Positions 1-12,233 of a DNA stretch of 64,000 bases are shown here, one piece after another. A program made the translations under genes and the position numbers. Numbering within the stretch: the stretch's first letter is position 1; each line of letters begins with the position of its first letter. The notes under the pieces were generated by a model. The model was not told the origin of the DNA, ran no database searches, and saw only the letters and a program-made list of their open reading frames with translations. Source of the stretch: Albula goreensis (Eukaryota; Chordata; Actinopteri; Albuliformes; Albulidae); assembly GCA_022829145.1 (NCBI GenBank), contig CM040764.1, forward strand, positions 3,929,552 through 3,993,551, given 5' to 3'.

Positions 1-1084
1 AGAATTCTACACAAAGCCTTTTTGTGATTAGTTCAGGTTGGAACCCCAAAGCCTTTTCTCCTGCAGTTTAGGCTGTCTTCACCTCTTTTCCACATTTTGT
101 CTCCGGTTTGAACGGTCTGATTATCTCGTCATGTTTGTAAGTCGGTTTGCTGGATTTCCAACAGTATTGTTTAGCAGTAGTGCTAATATGTGTGCCTTGA
201 AATGATTTTATTTCTTTTTCCTCTGAAGAATAATGCTAAGCAGTGCAATGAGGAGAACTCATTAATCAGTCCGAAGATATCAGGTCTCTAAAAATCAGAT
301 GTATAATTTGGGAAAATGACAGAAATGAATGACCTTTCTAATAAGATCCTGGTTTTAGAGTGGCCTGTTTAAAAAACAAGGCAACACTGTTGTAAGTAAC
401 AATGCCACTCAAAACACTAAAATTCTCATATTGTCATTCATATATATATATGAGGTTTTATGGAATTTAATGATTATTTGTGTAAGTTCTTTAGTTAATT
501 TTGACATAATATATTTATTTTTTTACAATGAATGTTTTATTGCAAGTTCACAGCTTAAGTGTTTTCAAGCAGACATAGTAATTAGGAGTAGAAACCAGTG
601 GTGAGAAAATCTCATCAAACAGCCTTATTTTAAACAACATATTTCGGGGTGTTTGTGGACCCTTATCCCTTCTATCCACGTGATGCCTTTTAACAAGAAA
701 CATTGTCCATCTCAGTGCTTTGCTGAGAAAATGTCTGAATGTCCCCTCTGAGATGCTTTATAATTTGTGTTGATTACTTGTGCAGGAATTAATACCCATT
801 GTAGGTTTGCCCTTTCTTTGGCCTATGCTTTTCAAGTGCCCAAGGTAGGAACTAGCGCCTGACTTTAGCCTGCCATCCTTCAGTACTAATGAAAGCTTTC
901 TGAAAGTAATTTACTAGTTCATTACCCCTCACTGGAGTGGTAATACGTTACCATATATGGAGATAATTCTCAAAAATGAATGTGGGTCTCAGAGCTCTTA
1001 AAGGGACGTTTAGCATTTTTGATTAAAATCCCATATCCGGTAATCTCTTCCTCTCCTTTCTCTCTCTCTTTTTCATTCCAAATT

Positions 1085-1325
1085 GTATTATCTCTCTCCG
1101 CAGAGCAGCGAGCGCGTGCCAGTGTTGGGAGTCTGATCAAATGCCATTCTCTATCCGTATTTGAAGGGCGTCAGATCGCTGCCTATACCTAGCCGAGAGA
1201 CGCTTTAGCATTTCCATCCTGGCTCTGTCTCGACGCTCCGAGTGATTTACAGGAAGTGAGCGTAAAAAAACGGAACCTGCCGTAGATAGCTGCTTTAAAG
1301 GGGAACTCTAGGGAAACCTTGTTGT
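1085..1325. promoter_or_regulatory. Candidate regulatory island near 1.2 kb
   Basis: GC- and CpG-richer than its surroundings (AGCGAGCGCG, CTCGACGCTCCG), free of recognisable repeats, with CTTTAGCATTTCC and GTGATTTACAGG words. Without alignment, conservation is unproven. Confidence 0.25.
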
Positions 1326-3309
1326 CCGATGACGTACTCCTCACTGACCGAGTATTTGCTAGACCTCTTCCTACTGCTTCATTTTATGAATAGAGATACT
1401 GAGCCATTCGATGTTCACCATGAATACAACTGGCTCGAGAGTGGGTCTCCCAAAGTGATACTCACTCATACATGAGATGGATATCTAGTTTTATACTGTA
1501 TATCGCTTGCTTATATGACCTTGTATACCATTTTGGAATCACCAATGCACTTCACTGTTCAGGCATATGTGCTTCCAGTGTTTTATCACCCTCTGAGCAG
1601 CTTGGTTTGCTCCTGCTGAAGGCTACAGTAAAGCCTTCAGTTATTTGTATGCTTTTGTGTACAAAATCCCTCTCTTGGTCTCATCTAGAGCCACAAAAAA
1701 TATATTCTTCAACGATTGTAATTTCAACATGTTCCAATGTAGGGCTTGGGTAGTATTGTTTACAAAAAAACAAGGGTGAGTGGAAAAAAATACATATTGA
1801 TCGAAATTGCTGGGCAGAAATATTCTGTACTTCAGAACTTATATGTTTGACTCATATATTACTCCGTAAAGACTGCAAGAAAATAGGATTTGTGGTTACA
1901 ATAATGCACTTTAGCCTCATTGATTTTTCACCGGTGTTGAGTACAGCATTTTGCAATGATAATGGCTGACTTTGATCAAGGTCCCTGCCAGGTCTTTTAA
2001 TGACTCGCCTTGCTTCACACATAATACCTGTCCTTTTTGTTCAAGCAAATGTTAAAAAAAATTGATAAGAAAAAGGCATCTTTGTACCACTTTCAAAGTC
2101 CTCACAATTATGGTCCTCCAAAAGAAGGCTGGCTTTTTGCCAAGCCATGTAAAACTTTGAGATTCTACTGGCTCGTGGTGCAGAGTTTGACTTTCTGTGA
2201 GTTTCACTCGGTTTTTATTCTTTGTGAGCACAGACTACATCAAGGAGGAATTGGAGTACACCCAAAACAAACCTCTGACTGGCTGTTTTTTGTCGTTAAC
2301 ATAAAGAACTTCAGGGTTCATTTCTTTTATTTGGGTTTCTCCAACTAAATCTTCAAAGCCTTTTTATTTTGTCCTCGTACTCATCTTTTTTCAGGACTGC
2401 TGGCTTTAATTTTGTTTGCAGTAAAAATAAAACTCTTTTAGTGTCTACCAGCTTTTGTTTTAAATTGTTTTAAATTTTCAAAGTTGAATGCTTTATATTG
2501 TGGATCTCAATAGAGGAATGCAGAATCTCTTTTGCCAAATACATTCAATACCGAATTAATTTAGTATACAATTTAATAATAGAAGAATGAAAGTATGCTA
2601 TTTAATAATATTTAGGTTTTTTGACTCTGGCTCATGATTTTTGCATACTCAAAAGTCCTGCAGCACAAACATATATATATTTTTGTCAGTTATTGATCAG
2701 GTGTTTACATAAAATAATAATGCCCACCGGTGAGAAATATTGACTCTTCAAATAGATTTCCATGACTAGGAAACTATGCAAGGACCTGTCTGTGTGCTTG
2801 TGATCCATGCGGTTCAGCTGCTGCCTGCCTTCTTGCATGTTTTTGATGTAGTCTCTACATTTCAAAGCAATAACAAAGCAGATTCATAAAATATGTTGTG
2901 TCAGAGAAACCTTGTTGTTCCTCTTCTCACATTCACAAGTTTAATGAATTACTGCAGGAAGGAACAGTAATTGAACACAAGGCATCAAAACCATTATTCC
3001 ATTTGAATTATAGTTTTAGTTATTGTCTTAGCCATTAATTTTGAGTGCATTTCTGCAAGTTTCACAGATTAATGGATTTTTTTATTTACAGAAAGTGTAT
3101 GTGCTTCCCATATCCTTTGATGTCACTACAAACACAACCCTGCAATACTTTCATGTTGGGTTCTCGCTATGCAAAAGTTCGTCATGGAGCATTTGCCTCC
3201 AGCAGATTATTATCTTTCACTTCCTCTTTCTAATATACAGAGTTTTTTTTTAAGATTTCTTTGATAACCACAGCATATTTGATGCAGGGAGACGAGGTAC
3301 CTTCAACGT

Positions 3310-3545
3310 TTATTTAATTACTTTGTCGCCCCAAACTTCTGCTTCTGGGGCGCGACCCGGCTGACGGGTTGAGGGCTCATTACATGCCTTTTTCATTCCG
3401 CCATGTCGCCCCGCCATCACTCTGCCGCACGCTAATGAAATCCCCGCCGATGGAACCCGCCGTAAATCACGTCACCTCCAGCTAATGAGCGTCGTGCCTG
3501 ATCGGGGGCTGAAGACACCTTGACATTCTGCGCCCCCAAACCTCC
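3310..3545. promoter_or_regulatory. Candidate enhancer with twin GCTAATGA sites
   Basis: A GC-rich island in AT-rich intron. GCTAATGA occurs at 3431-3438 and 3481-3488, exactly 50 bp apart, with CACGTCAC (CRE-like) at 3468-3475 between them. A 7-bp inverted repeat CGCCCCA/TGGGGCG (3327-3333 and 3346-3352) sits at the left edge. GCTAATGA fits homeodomain binding. Enhancer role is inferred. Confidence 0.35.
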
Positions 3546-4959
3546 CCCACAAGCTTGAAGAAAATTACTGTCCTTTCTTTGATATTCAACTGTGGCATTC
3601 ATTATTTTAATCGGCGGTCACCCGGACCTTTTATAGACAGAACTGGGGGATTCCTGTGGTTGCCGCCAGAGAATGAAGCATTTTTGAAGCCTGACGTTTT
3701 TATTATATGGTGAATATAGGGTGCATTTGAAGAGAGGTGGAGGAGGTGGAGGTGGAGAGGGGCGAAAAAGGAATCAAACCAAATGTAACACCTTGATATG
3801 TAAATGTATGATCTGGTAATCAGAGAAAAAAAGATGTGAATCTTGGGAAAAAATAGAGGAAATAAAGCAGAACGACGTCAGCAGGTGATAATTTTACACT
3901 ACAGGGGCCAGCAAGGCAGGGGCTGTTTCCAGCTAAGCATTTTTTCAAACAGAAAAATGACTGGTCATAGCTGAACAGGGCGGATAGAATAAATAACGAT
4001 GTTCGAAAAAAACATTTCAGATGTGCGTCTTCAGAATCGTTGTGACCATCGAATACACAATCTTTTGTTTCACCAATTTGGTTTCTCAGAGTTACCCATT
4101 TTGCTGGCACCGCCTCATCTCTGGTACCGCCAGCGGTGGAATACATGAGGCACTCGTACCGAAGAGAGGGAAAACAGGAGGAACGGCTGCAAAAGCTTTC
4201 ACTTCATCTCGCGCAGTTTGTACCTCCGGGCAGATAGAACTGGGAGTCATGTGGAGCTGTGTAGAAGTCTTGGGAAAACCATCCCGATGCACTGAAATGT
4301 TGTAAACTCATTTATAATTCACCGTGATCAGTGCTGCAGCCCACAAATCTCCCCCACCCCGTTGCAATAAATCAAGTTATATAATAGCCATACGCTGATA
4401 AACTCATTACGGATATGCATATATTACCGCAATGAAAAAGTCTTTTGGATGCACTTCATCACTGAAATATTCATGTTTGAGTGGGTCAACAGTGAAATGT
4501 GTTCGTTCCAAGCTGAAGTGCCGCTTTGTATTTATTGGCCTTTGAGCTGCACCTCATGCTGCTGTTTCGTAAGTTTTGCACAATCATGCAAATACCTGTT
4601 GCAAAAGGTATTAGCGTAGAGTGCATAATTGGGCTCTGTGTAATTAAATTTTAATTCACTTACCCAAATGGCAACCCTAATCCAATATATGTATACAATT
4701 AAAGTAATAACGTTGGGCTACAATGTAATTAAACTGGTTTGCTCATTGCAATGCATGGCTCAACTTCCAAAATGCAACAGCAAAAAAAAAAAAACAAAAC
4801 AATAGAACTGCTATTTGCTATATATGCACATGGAGTGCATGTTAATTTTCTATTTTCTTTCCACCTTCATGAGAACATATATACAGTATGTTAAAACGAC
4901 AGTCCATTCAACCAATCTAGAGTGGTCGTTTTCGCATTTTCGTGGTCAAAAAGATATTC

Positions 4960-5165
4960 AGAACTGTGTCCAGACTGATCTTAAACAGTGCAAGGGTTAC
5001 TGCCTCAACCACACAACCAGACAACCTCTTCCAAGCATTGAAAAGTCTCTGTAAAAAATATGTCTGGATATCAGTTCAGAATTGACCTTTTCCACATTTC
5101 CATCTATGCCCTCATAGTTGAACAGACAGAACTCGACCAGACAAATCTTTTGTAGTTCACCTTTT
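4960..5165 (-). mobile_element. CR1/L2-like LINE remnant, 3' end of ORF2
   Basis: On the - strand the frame reads through a stretch with FNYEGIDGNVEKVNSEL and ISRHIFYRDFS...GCLVVWL. This resembles the end of ORF2 in CR1/L2-like LINEs, where a GHxxKLxK...RxxFFxxRVVxxWN pattern is usual. On the + strand the same bases (CTCAACCACACAACC..., CCATCTATGCCCTC) match a form of this repeat that I recognise from fish genomes. It is a short decayed fragment with no catalytic domain. Clade assignment is uncertain. Confidence 0.5.
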
Positions 5166-5454
5166 AGCCATATGCTTAAGAAGAAAAATGGTGGTTGACG
5201 TGGCATACAAAAATAATGAATTTGAAAGGTCTAATGTCAGTTCCACACTGTTGCATTAGGTAATGCTGAATGTGGTAAGGTTTCAGACACGGTCATATGC
5301 GGCGCTCAGCTGTGATTGGCCAGCTGAAAACAAGACAAAGTTAGTTTGAGGGGAGACCATGCCTGTTTACTGCAGCCTTTCTGATCATTGAGCCAAAATG
5401 GAAGGATCTGAGGAGAGGCTGGCTGAAAACAGTGAAGATATGATGCAACCATAT

Positions 5455-5532
5455 TATTTATAATAATAATAAAAACAACAACTATAATAATTATTATTAT
5501 AATTGTTGTTGTTGTTATTATCATTATCATAC
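5455..5532. repeat. Imperfect AAT / TTG trinucleotide tract
   Basis: Runs of AATAATAAT, then TTATTATTAT, then TTGTTGTTGTTATTATCATTATCAT. Simple repeat with two motifs side by side. Confidence 0.85.
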
Positions 5533-7865
5533 TATCTTGCCCTTACACACCAGGATACTTCAACACACAATACCACACAAAGTACCATGTCACTATACAG
5601 AGTTTGTTCAGTGTGACTCCACTGCAGTTTGCTGGCAAGATCAATTCTCTGTGCAGCTGAACAGTTTTGGAATTAAAAAAAGCATGTCCCTCCAGCACTA
5701 GGTTCTGAATAATGTTTTTAGTTCATAACACAATCTTCTCAGGTGGTGAACAAGTGTGGCGGAATATATTACGCAATTATTATGGAATCTAATAATTTCT
5801 GAGGCTTGTGTTTGTTTTCTTAGATTGCATGTGCCACAAACACTTAAGTATATCGATGTACTATAATGAAGGAATGAGACAATATTTACTTCCCCGAATA
5901 TGAAAGCGGCTTTAGCTTGTAGGTAGTAATTATAATAGTACGTAGAATAGTAAATAGAATTATCTATCGGTGGATTAAGTGTAAATTATATCCTTTGTGT
6001 TGACCAAGACATATTGACTAAGAATGATTCATTTGTCTAACCATGGAGATGGCTCAATTACTCACCACTGATGACTACTGCGTTTGGCCGTGTAAACCAA
6101 CGGGCAAAATCTGAGAGAGGGAGAGAATCTTAAAATATGCCAACCCATGAATAAAGTTGATTGTGGGGTGCTGAATCTAGGCCTGAGTGAAACAGTACTT
6201 TAAGTGGCTTTTCCACATGAAGATCGAGCCTCCAAGCGGCTATCATTATGCTGTGAATGCACTTAAGAGGCAGGAAACTAGGGTTTAGATTCAGCCCCAA
6301 GTGCACAGAATCAGGATCTAAAGCTGTAAGAGGCACCCGCTTTCCCTGCGCAACGGTCCTGCCCGCCTCGCCAAAAGAAAAGCACGAAAGGAAATAAGAA
6401 GAGAAGTGATATTTGCAAGTCACAACTTAAATCGATGTCACCTTATGTTGGGTGCAATCGAAACATCTTCTAAACTCATTATTGGATAGTATCAATCAAC
6501 ATTTAATCATTTGTTAATTGATGTGTTCGGTTAGTTAAGGTGTTTATTACCATTGGTAAGTACTGGTATGTGTGCTTTGAGGCAAGTTGATCTTGGTAAT
6601 CACTATTGCCTGCCCTCATGACGCTTAAATTAGATCACGGTACACCTGGAAGGTTGATCTGACTGCTGGATCAGTGAGTGATCGATATTTTCAATGCCTT
6701 TCAATGTAATATTCACTGACACATTAATTAATACTCTGGTTAATGTATTACTAATCATTAAAATACAACTTAATAAAAAGTTTATAAGCAGTTTATAAGC
6801 ACCCAAACTAACATAGTTGCCCATAAATCTTCACTTACATAGTGTTCTCATGCCCAGTGATCCCTGGCAATCGTAGAATAACCCAGATATACGAGGCCAG
6901 AGGATATTCTTGGAACTGTGAAGGTAATTGAATCGATAGTCATGAGAAGATTCAGTAAGGGGAATTAAAATGACCAATTTATTTCACATCGAGACAAAGA
7001 GTTGAATTTATGAAACAATATTACATCTTGAATCACTGACATGGGAACATTGGGAAGATAAAGTAGGATGCCAAAAGCTGGGGTGGGAGGCCTCAAGCTG
7101 CCAATCTGTATGCAAGCAGTTAGATGCCATAAAAAGTTTAAATCATTTGACTTCAGTTCAAACGGAAACTTTTTAAAGCCCAAACAAAGCTCCACTCAAA
7201 GTGATCAAGTACCAAGTCTCTACAGGTATGTGGGAGTTTTCCCTTGTAATCCTGGAGACAATCATTTCAGCTTATAATCACTCGCTTCCCTCCGGTCCTC
7301 CAAATATAATTTTTCAATTAGGGAGTTATGTATAATATGTATTACTGTGTCTGTGTTTGTATGAACAAGACAAAAAAGACGTCCTGCAGGAATTTCTATA
7401 AAACCTAATACTGTGAACTACAATCCCTTATGGTTTGGGTTGGATCTTACATAAGTTCTTGTTGAATTATTTAGTTTACCTTGATTCATGTTCCTGTAAG
7501 AATAGTAAAAAAAAACAGGCTAAGATAACCCAGGCCTGGAGCATGAAAGACCTTTCTGGTTTTGTTCTGATGTCATTAATTCCATTTTAATTGCATGGTT
7601 TTATGAATCATTAAGAGTCTGGACCAGTGTCTGAGAGTCAGACCAAGAGTCTGAGTGTTGAAATGAAATGTAGAGTTCCTTTAGCACTTCTGTGTCCAGT
7701 AAAGGTGAAGTGTATTAGATCTTGAGCTCTGAAATGTTACTAAACCACTTGGACCAGTCGAGAGGGATCCGTGAATTAGCTCCCCTGAGACAGGCCTGTC
7801 ACTGAAGAGTGCCATTTTGCCGTCACAGTGCTCCTAAAGTCTATCATGGTCGGACACAAGACTGC

Positions 7866-7893
7866 GGAGAAAAAAAAAAAGCTTGGAGCTTTT
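7866..7893. other. Short A/T hairpin (AAAAAGCT-TGG-AGCTTTTT)
   Basis: An A-run leads into AAAAAGCT, a three-base loop and AGCTTTTT, making a perfect 8-bp stem. No gene-like context was seen around it, so I assign no function. Confidence 0.4.
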
Positions 7894-8183
7894 TGAGTGC
7901 GACTGACCCCCAGAGAGTCCTAGCTCCACCTGCTTCACATCTAGCACATGCATAGATTCAGACTACTTTTTCGCAATATCAGAGCCCACACGCCACAAGC
8001 CCATGCAAATTACCTGATCCTCCAGCTGCTCCTACTTCTGCCCCAAAACCAAAGAGAATTTCAGGTTTGGCAGATACTGAAGCCTAATCTTTCTGAGTTC
8101 TTCCCATGTCAGTAAGCTAGTTATTTTTTTTAATTTTATGCATCAGCTTTGTTATTTAGTCATTGAGATGGTGATGAGTCATA

Positions 8184-8363
8184 GCAGGGGTGTTGCTAGA
8201 CTTGAGGCACTACTGGGGCACAGGCCCCCAGCACTCACATCCTCACACGTGCAATTTATGATAAATGGCAAAAAACTACTTATTTTTCATGAACATTTAC
8301 TGGGGCACGACAAATAATTACTGCGGCATGTGCTCCAGTAAAAAGGGTCTGGTGATGCCCCGC
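8184..8363. mobile_element. MITE with inverted ends (GGTGTTGCTAGAC ... GTCTGGTGATGCC)
   Basis: The ends GCAGGGGTGTTGCTAGAC and GTCTGGTGATGCCCCGC are imperfect inverted repeats about 180 bp apart. Inside are repeated ACTGGGGCAC words. This matches a short nonautonomous DNA element that I recognise from fish genomes. Superfamily and target-site duplication were not determined. Confidence 0.65.
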
Positions 8364-10084
8364 AAAGGTAGCTAGTGGGCTGAACTAGCCAGCTGCACAT
8401 CGGTTACTGTGGTTATGCTAACATACAAGAAGCAATAACAAAAGTTGCACAGCTGGAAAAAATATTTCACAGAGTAATTCAAATAAATGTAAATAAGGTT
8501 TGTGAGACAGACTGGATCTTTCAGTCCTCTGCTCCCTTATCTACCTGCTGCTGAGCTCTCTCTCCTCTGTCCACACCCAAGCCAGAGCTGCCCACAGAAG
8601 GAGTGCTTCAACTCAGAGCCTCTTCAAGAATGTGGGCTAGACGTTTGTGTAATGCGTTGGGAAAATAACACCCCTTCATTTGCTCAGCAGCTTCACAAAC
8701 TGGACCGTTACATCACATCCATAATATATGCAAGAACATGGGTCAAGGTATGTGGGAATCTCTTTAGGAGGAAGTCATAAAATGAGACTTTGATTGGCTA
8801 AACTATTCATACTTTCACTGACGTGTAATGTTTTGGACTTGGACCATTTTCAACTTCAGAATGATAAGGAACGTTGAATAATATCAGGATACGTGGGCCT
8901 TGCTGATTCAAAGATGAGTTCTTTGATTACTTTTTTGTTGCTAAGTTGGGAAAGCAAACTTCACACTGCAATTATTACCCACCAAAAAACACAAAATGAG
9001 AACACTTTGACCCATGTTGGTCTTAATCAGGGACAAACTTAGAAGTCAAGACATTCAGCAATAACTGAGTCACGTCTCCAGCTACAGAGCTTTGGAATAA
9101 CATGTTCAGGTTGTAGCTATTGCAATCACGCACAGAATGGTTGCATGTTTAGTGTCCACATGAGAGCATGAATGACTCAGTGTGAAACCTACTTAGATCA
9201 TCCTGTGGGCTGTGCACTTATGTTTTCAACCTCCAGGTTGACATTTGCAGAGCACATTCGCAAAAAGCTGTATATAACATCAACTTTTTTGCATAATTAT
9301 ATCTCTCCAGGTACCATCTGGCCTTTGCTTATTTGAAAATTTATCTTGTGTTCATATTCTGAGCAGAATTGGGCTCAGGGGATTTGCAGACATTATTTAC
9401 AGTTATACCATATGTACATGGATCGGAGCGCTTCTTAGAAAACTTTGATGTGCAGGAGACTCAATGTCACATTTGTGTACCCATATGGAATAATGTTCTC
9501 CCGGCTGTGTTTCTCGTAACTCCCTGGGCTGTATAACAGCGGTCCAAAGTCATGAGAAAAAGGTCAAAAGAGAACGTATCAGCATGAGTAGAGCAGCTGT
9601 GAAAACTATGTGTTTTCAGTTCACACAAGTAGAATGTATCAGTTTCAGGTGTAATAGTTATCTTCTAGACTACTGCAAAATCAAATTTGCTCTGACATAG
9701 ATTTCACACTTAGATGTACATTTTCAGATAAAAAATATACCAATTGTTCAATATCATGGAATGTACCTTATTACAAAATGGACCCCCCTGTGTTTAAGCC
9801 TCACAGTTGGATGAATTATCACAGAAAGTTGGCCTTCTGGTGTTTCTTGGTTATCGCAAAATTAGACAGAGAAGTTCCTGTTTAGTGTTAAGTGTTTAGA
9901 GGACCAGTATTTTCAGAAGTACAGAGGTATGTGCCTTTATCAGTAAGAATTAAACATGGATTTATTACTAGGTATATATGGTTCATACAAGTTTTGTATG
10001 GCCTAATCGGAAATGACCTTGATAAGGCTGCCAGCCAAACTGGTGATGTAAGTGTAGATAATGTAAAATGTAACTTGTAAATCT

Positions 10085-10345
10085 GCAGTCATTGTAGTTA
10101 CAGCAGTGTGGGTTGTCTGGGTTGCGCCTTCCCGTCGTCGCAGTTCAGTGATGAGCTAAAATCTTGACAGGAGACAAATTTTTATCAGTCCTCCCCTTTA
10201 ATTGATGGTCGCAGGGGCCGTTACGTACCTGAGAGCAGCTGTACAGAGCCTGTGATGAATTGGATCCAGGTTGCCTGGATGTTAGAGTAATGCGCGTGTG
10301 GTCCACCAAGGCCATCTGTCTCCGCTCTTCACTTACAGGCATCAA
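10085..10345. promoter_or_regulatory. Candidate regulatory island near 10.2 kb
   Basis: Repeat-free, CpG-containing block (CCCGTCGTCGCAG, GGGGCCGTTACGTACC) with TTTAATTGATGG and GATGAATTGGATCC homeodomain-like words. No coding sense. Confidence 0.25.
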
Positions 10346-12088
10346 GAAATCAAGACAAAGTGTAGAAGTTACAGTTGGTCATATAGCATACAGACAGTCG
10401 CGGCTTTTTTATTCTTCCCCCGACTGTTTCCGATGCACTGGCCTTGTGATTCCAATCTATTTTCATTACAGGAATTAGTTAACAAATTAACAAAAGCAAT
10501 TATTTTATACCCCAATTAAAACCATACAGGCGACTATGCTGTATGTTTACATAGAGGGGCATTAAGTTTGAAATGTCAGAGCTGAATTTTAACTTGATGA
10601 ATAAAAAATGGAAGATGAAATAAAGTTTTTTTTAATTTAAAAATAAATGCCTTTGTAGTATATTACCCAAGATGCTTCTTCCATGTTCATATACACAAAT
10701 GTCATGTTGATTACGTGTTGATGTATGAAGGAAGAGGAGATGTTTACAAAATGCAAGCTTGAATAAATTGAACAGATTGTGAACAGATTACAATTTCTCA
10801 TCACCAGCTTCAAGAAGCGGTTCATTTTATTGCAGTGGAATCTAGGGATAATTGTGACTAACCTATAATTTCCTCTAGAGTTTTTACAATACAGAATTGT
10901 GTTGTCATCACATTGCTTGATGTTATTAAGATAATTATTCAAATGAAGGGGTCCCATTCTGCTTTTGGACGTGAGCCATATTTCACTTCCCATCATTAAT
11001 GGCTTTGAATACATGCGGGTGTTGTCTGTTTTTAATTTGTTGATTATAATAGGCAATGTAAGAATCATGAATTGTCCACATTCCTTTGGATGAGTTCCCT
11101 GGCTTGTTCCCCATCTTCTGACTTTTTGCCATTTTCAAAATCTCAATGTCTCCACACCCACACGGATGTGAGCAGCTCTTGTGTGAATGCAGTTTGTGTT
11201 TGTGTCTGTGTGACTATGTGCATGTTAGCCTTTTCACTGTGTACTTTAACACTATGTCTGCAGCAGCAGTCTGGACTACCCCTGCAGTCCTTTCTCACCA
11301 GTGCTCTGCTTTTATCTCTTGACCTCCTTCCTGCTTCACTATTTGAGAAACAAGAAAAACAAATGTGATGCACGTCAACACTTATTGACCCCTGCCTGTG
11401 TATTAACGCCAATAACAAAATGGCTGCCATTCACCCTTTTTGATGTGCAGCCTGCTATCAGTTCTCACAGTTTACCTTCTATTGCATTTTCCCATGTGTT
11501 CGTATATCTCCCCTTCAATAAGAACTGACTCAAGTGCCATCACGTGAGATCCTACTTTTGGCTGAACAGTCCCAGTCGACAACAGTTTGAAACGAGTAAT
11601 GAAGCAGGAGGTTGTCAAAGGTGGCTGAGATTGGTTGCTGTTGAAAGTTTTCCATATGCTTTGCCTCGTGCATTATTAACATGTTTTGAGAGAGGGTGTT
11701 TAATAGAACTCTGCATTAATGTGCAGCACAATATATTTTTGTCTCTGCCACGAAGAAATCTGAAAACTATTTAAAATTCTTCAAGCTCTACATTTTCAAG
11801 GCGAGACAGGAGTTATTTTTGAAAGCTCTTTTTAAAAAAGGGAGTATGTGTTTTTGAATAAGATTTAGATTTTCTTGCTTTCTTAAGTAGCACAAATCTT
11901 TCTCTCTTTCTTGGTAGGGAAAAGAAGGTCTTTGGGTTGCCTGTCTATTTGCTACCCGCCCACAAATTAAAGCTAATGTAATGACATATGTTCTTCTTTT
12001 TTTCCCCTGATTTAAAGATAGAGGAAATGAAGCTTCACTGTGCTTTTTTAAATAGTTTTTTCTCCAGGCTTGTGTTGTTCTTGAATGC

Positions 12089-12123
12089 TTTGTTTCTTCC
12101 ACTGTCTCCATTCTTGGTCCTAG
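12089..12123 (+). promoter_or_regulatory. nlgn1: polypyrimidine tract and 3' splice site of site-A exon
   Basis: A C/T-rich run containing TTTCTTCC, CTGTCTCC and ATTCTTGG ends in CTAG at the exon border. The UCUU and CUGUCU-like words are of the type bound by PTB proteins, which often repress neuronal exons. The tract is broken by purines, so the acceptor is moderate rather than strong. Protein binding is inferred. Confidence 0.7.
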
Positions 12124-12183
12124 GTCCTCTTACAAAGAAACAGAATGAGGATTTAGGTGATAATGGCGATGCTGAGGATCAAG
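12124..12183 (+). CDS. nlgn1: nlgn1 alternative exon, splice-site A insert (20 codons)
   Basis: This exon encodes a 20-residue insert beginning GPLTKKQNEDLGDN and ending in an acidic AEDQ stretch. Seen: it follows a polypyrimidine tract and AG (12122-12123), ends before GT (12184-12185), and is exactly 60 bp. It starts after the first base of a codon and leaves one base (G) at its end. That G joins AC of the next coding exon to give Asp, so inclusion or skipping both keep the frame. Known: neuroligin-1 is a postsynaptic adhesion protein that binds neurexins. Splice site A lies in the N-terminal part of its extracellular cholinesterase-like domain and can carry 20-residue inserts; one of them starts GPLTKK and contains DLGDN. 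NLGN2 and NLGN3 inserts differ after the first residues, so nlgn1 is the best fit. The donor is weak (AAG/GTATTT), as expected for a regulated exon. Inferred: neuronally regulated inclusion. The companion site-A exon was not found in the window. Confidence 0.9.
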
Positions 12184-12186
12184 GTA

Positions 12187-12194
12187 TTTTTTTT
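12187..12194 (+). promoter_or_regulatory. nlgn1: U8 tract directly after the weak 5' splice site
   Basis: Eight T residues start at intron position +4. The donor lacks the usual G at +5, and U-rich sequence just after such donors is the known context in which TIA1/TIAL1 help U1 snRNP. The role here is inferred from position and composition. Confidence 0.5.
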
Positions 12195-12209
12195 GACGCC
12201 AAACCGATA

Positions 12210-12215
12210 TGCATG
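12210..12215 (+). promoter_or_regulatory. nlgn1: RBFOX-type motif TGCATG downstream of site-A exon
   Basis: A perfect TGCATG starts 27 nt after the exon end. RBFOX proteins bind UGCAUG, and sites within about 200 nt downstream usually promote exon inclusion in neurons. A second copy is at 12542-12547. The motif is seen; the function is inferred. Confidence 0.5.
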
Positions 12216-12233
12216 ACAAGGACCTTTCCCCTG

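Larger units (their letters stand above)
1..12123 (+). other. nlgn1: nlgn1 intron upstream of the site-A exon (partial)
   Basis: This is the 3' part of the intron before the 60-bp exon; its 5' end lies outside the window. It is AT-rich and noncoding: the open frames are short, overlap on both strands and show no recognisable family. Inside it I recognise a LINE remnant near 5 kb, a MITE near 8.2 kb, a short trinucleotide tract near 5.5 kb, and GC-richer islands near 1.1, 3.4 and 10.2 kb (listed separately). I see nothing nameable in the rest. A search by eye for the first site-A insert exon of neuroligin-1 (a Lys/Arg/Cys-rich 20-codon exon) found none. Confidence 0.85.

Noticed and set aside
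12068..12183. Upstream alternative acceptor (TTTTTTCTCCAG at 12066-12067) extending the site-A exon
   Set aside because: The sequence between is open in the exon frame, but joining the upstream exon, which should supply one codon base, to 12068 would break the frame. The residues are just translated polypyrimidine tract.
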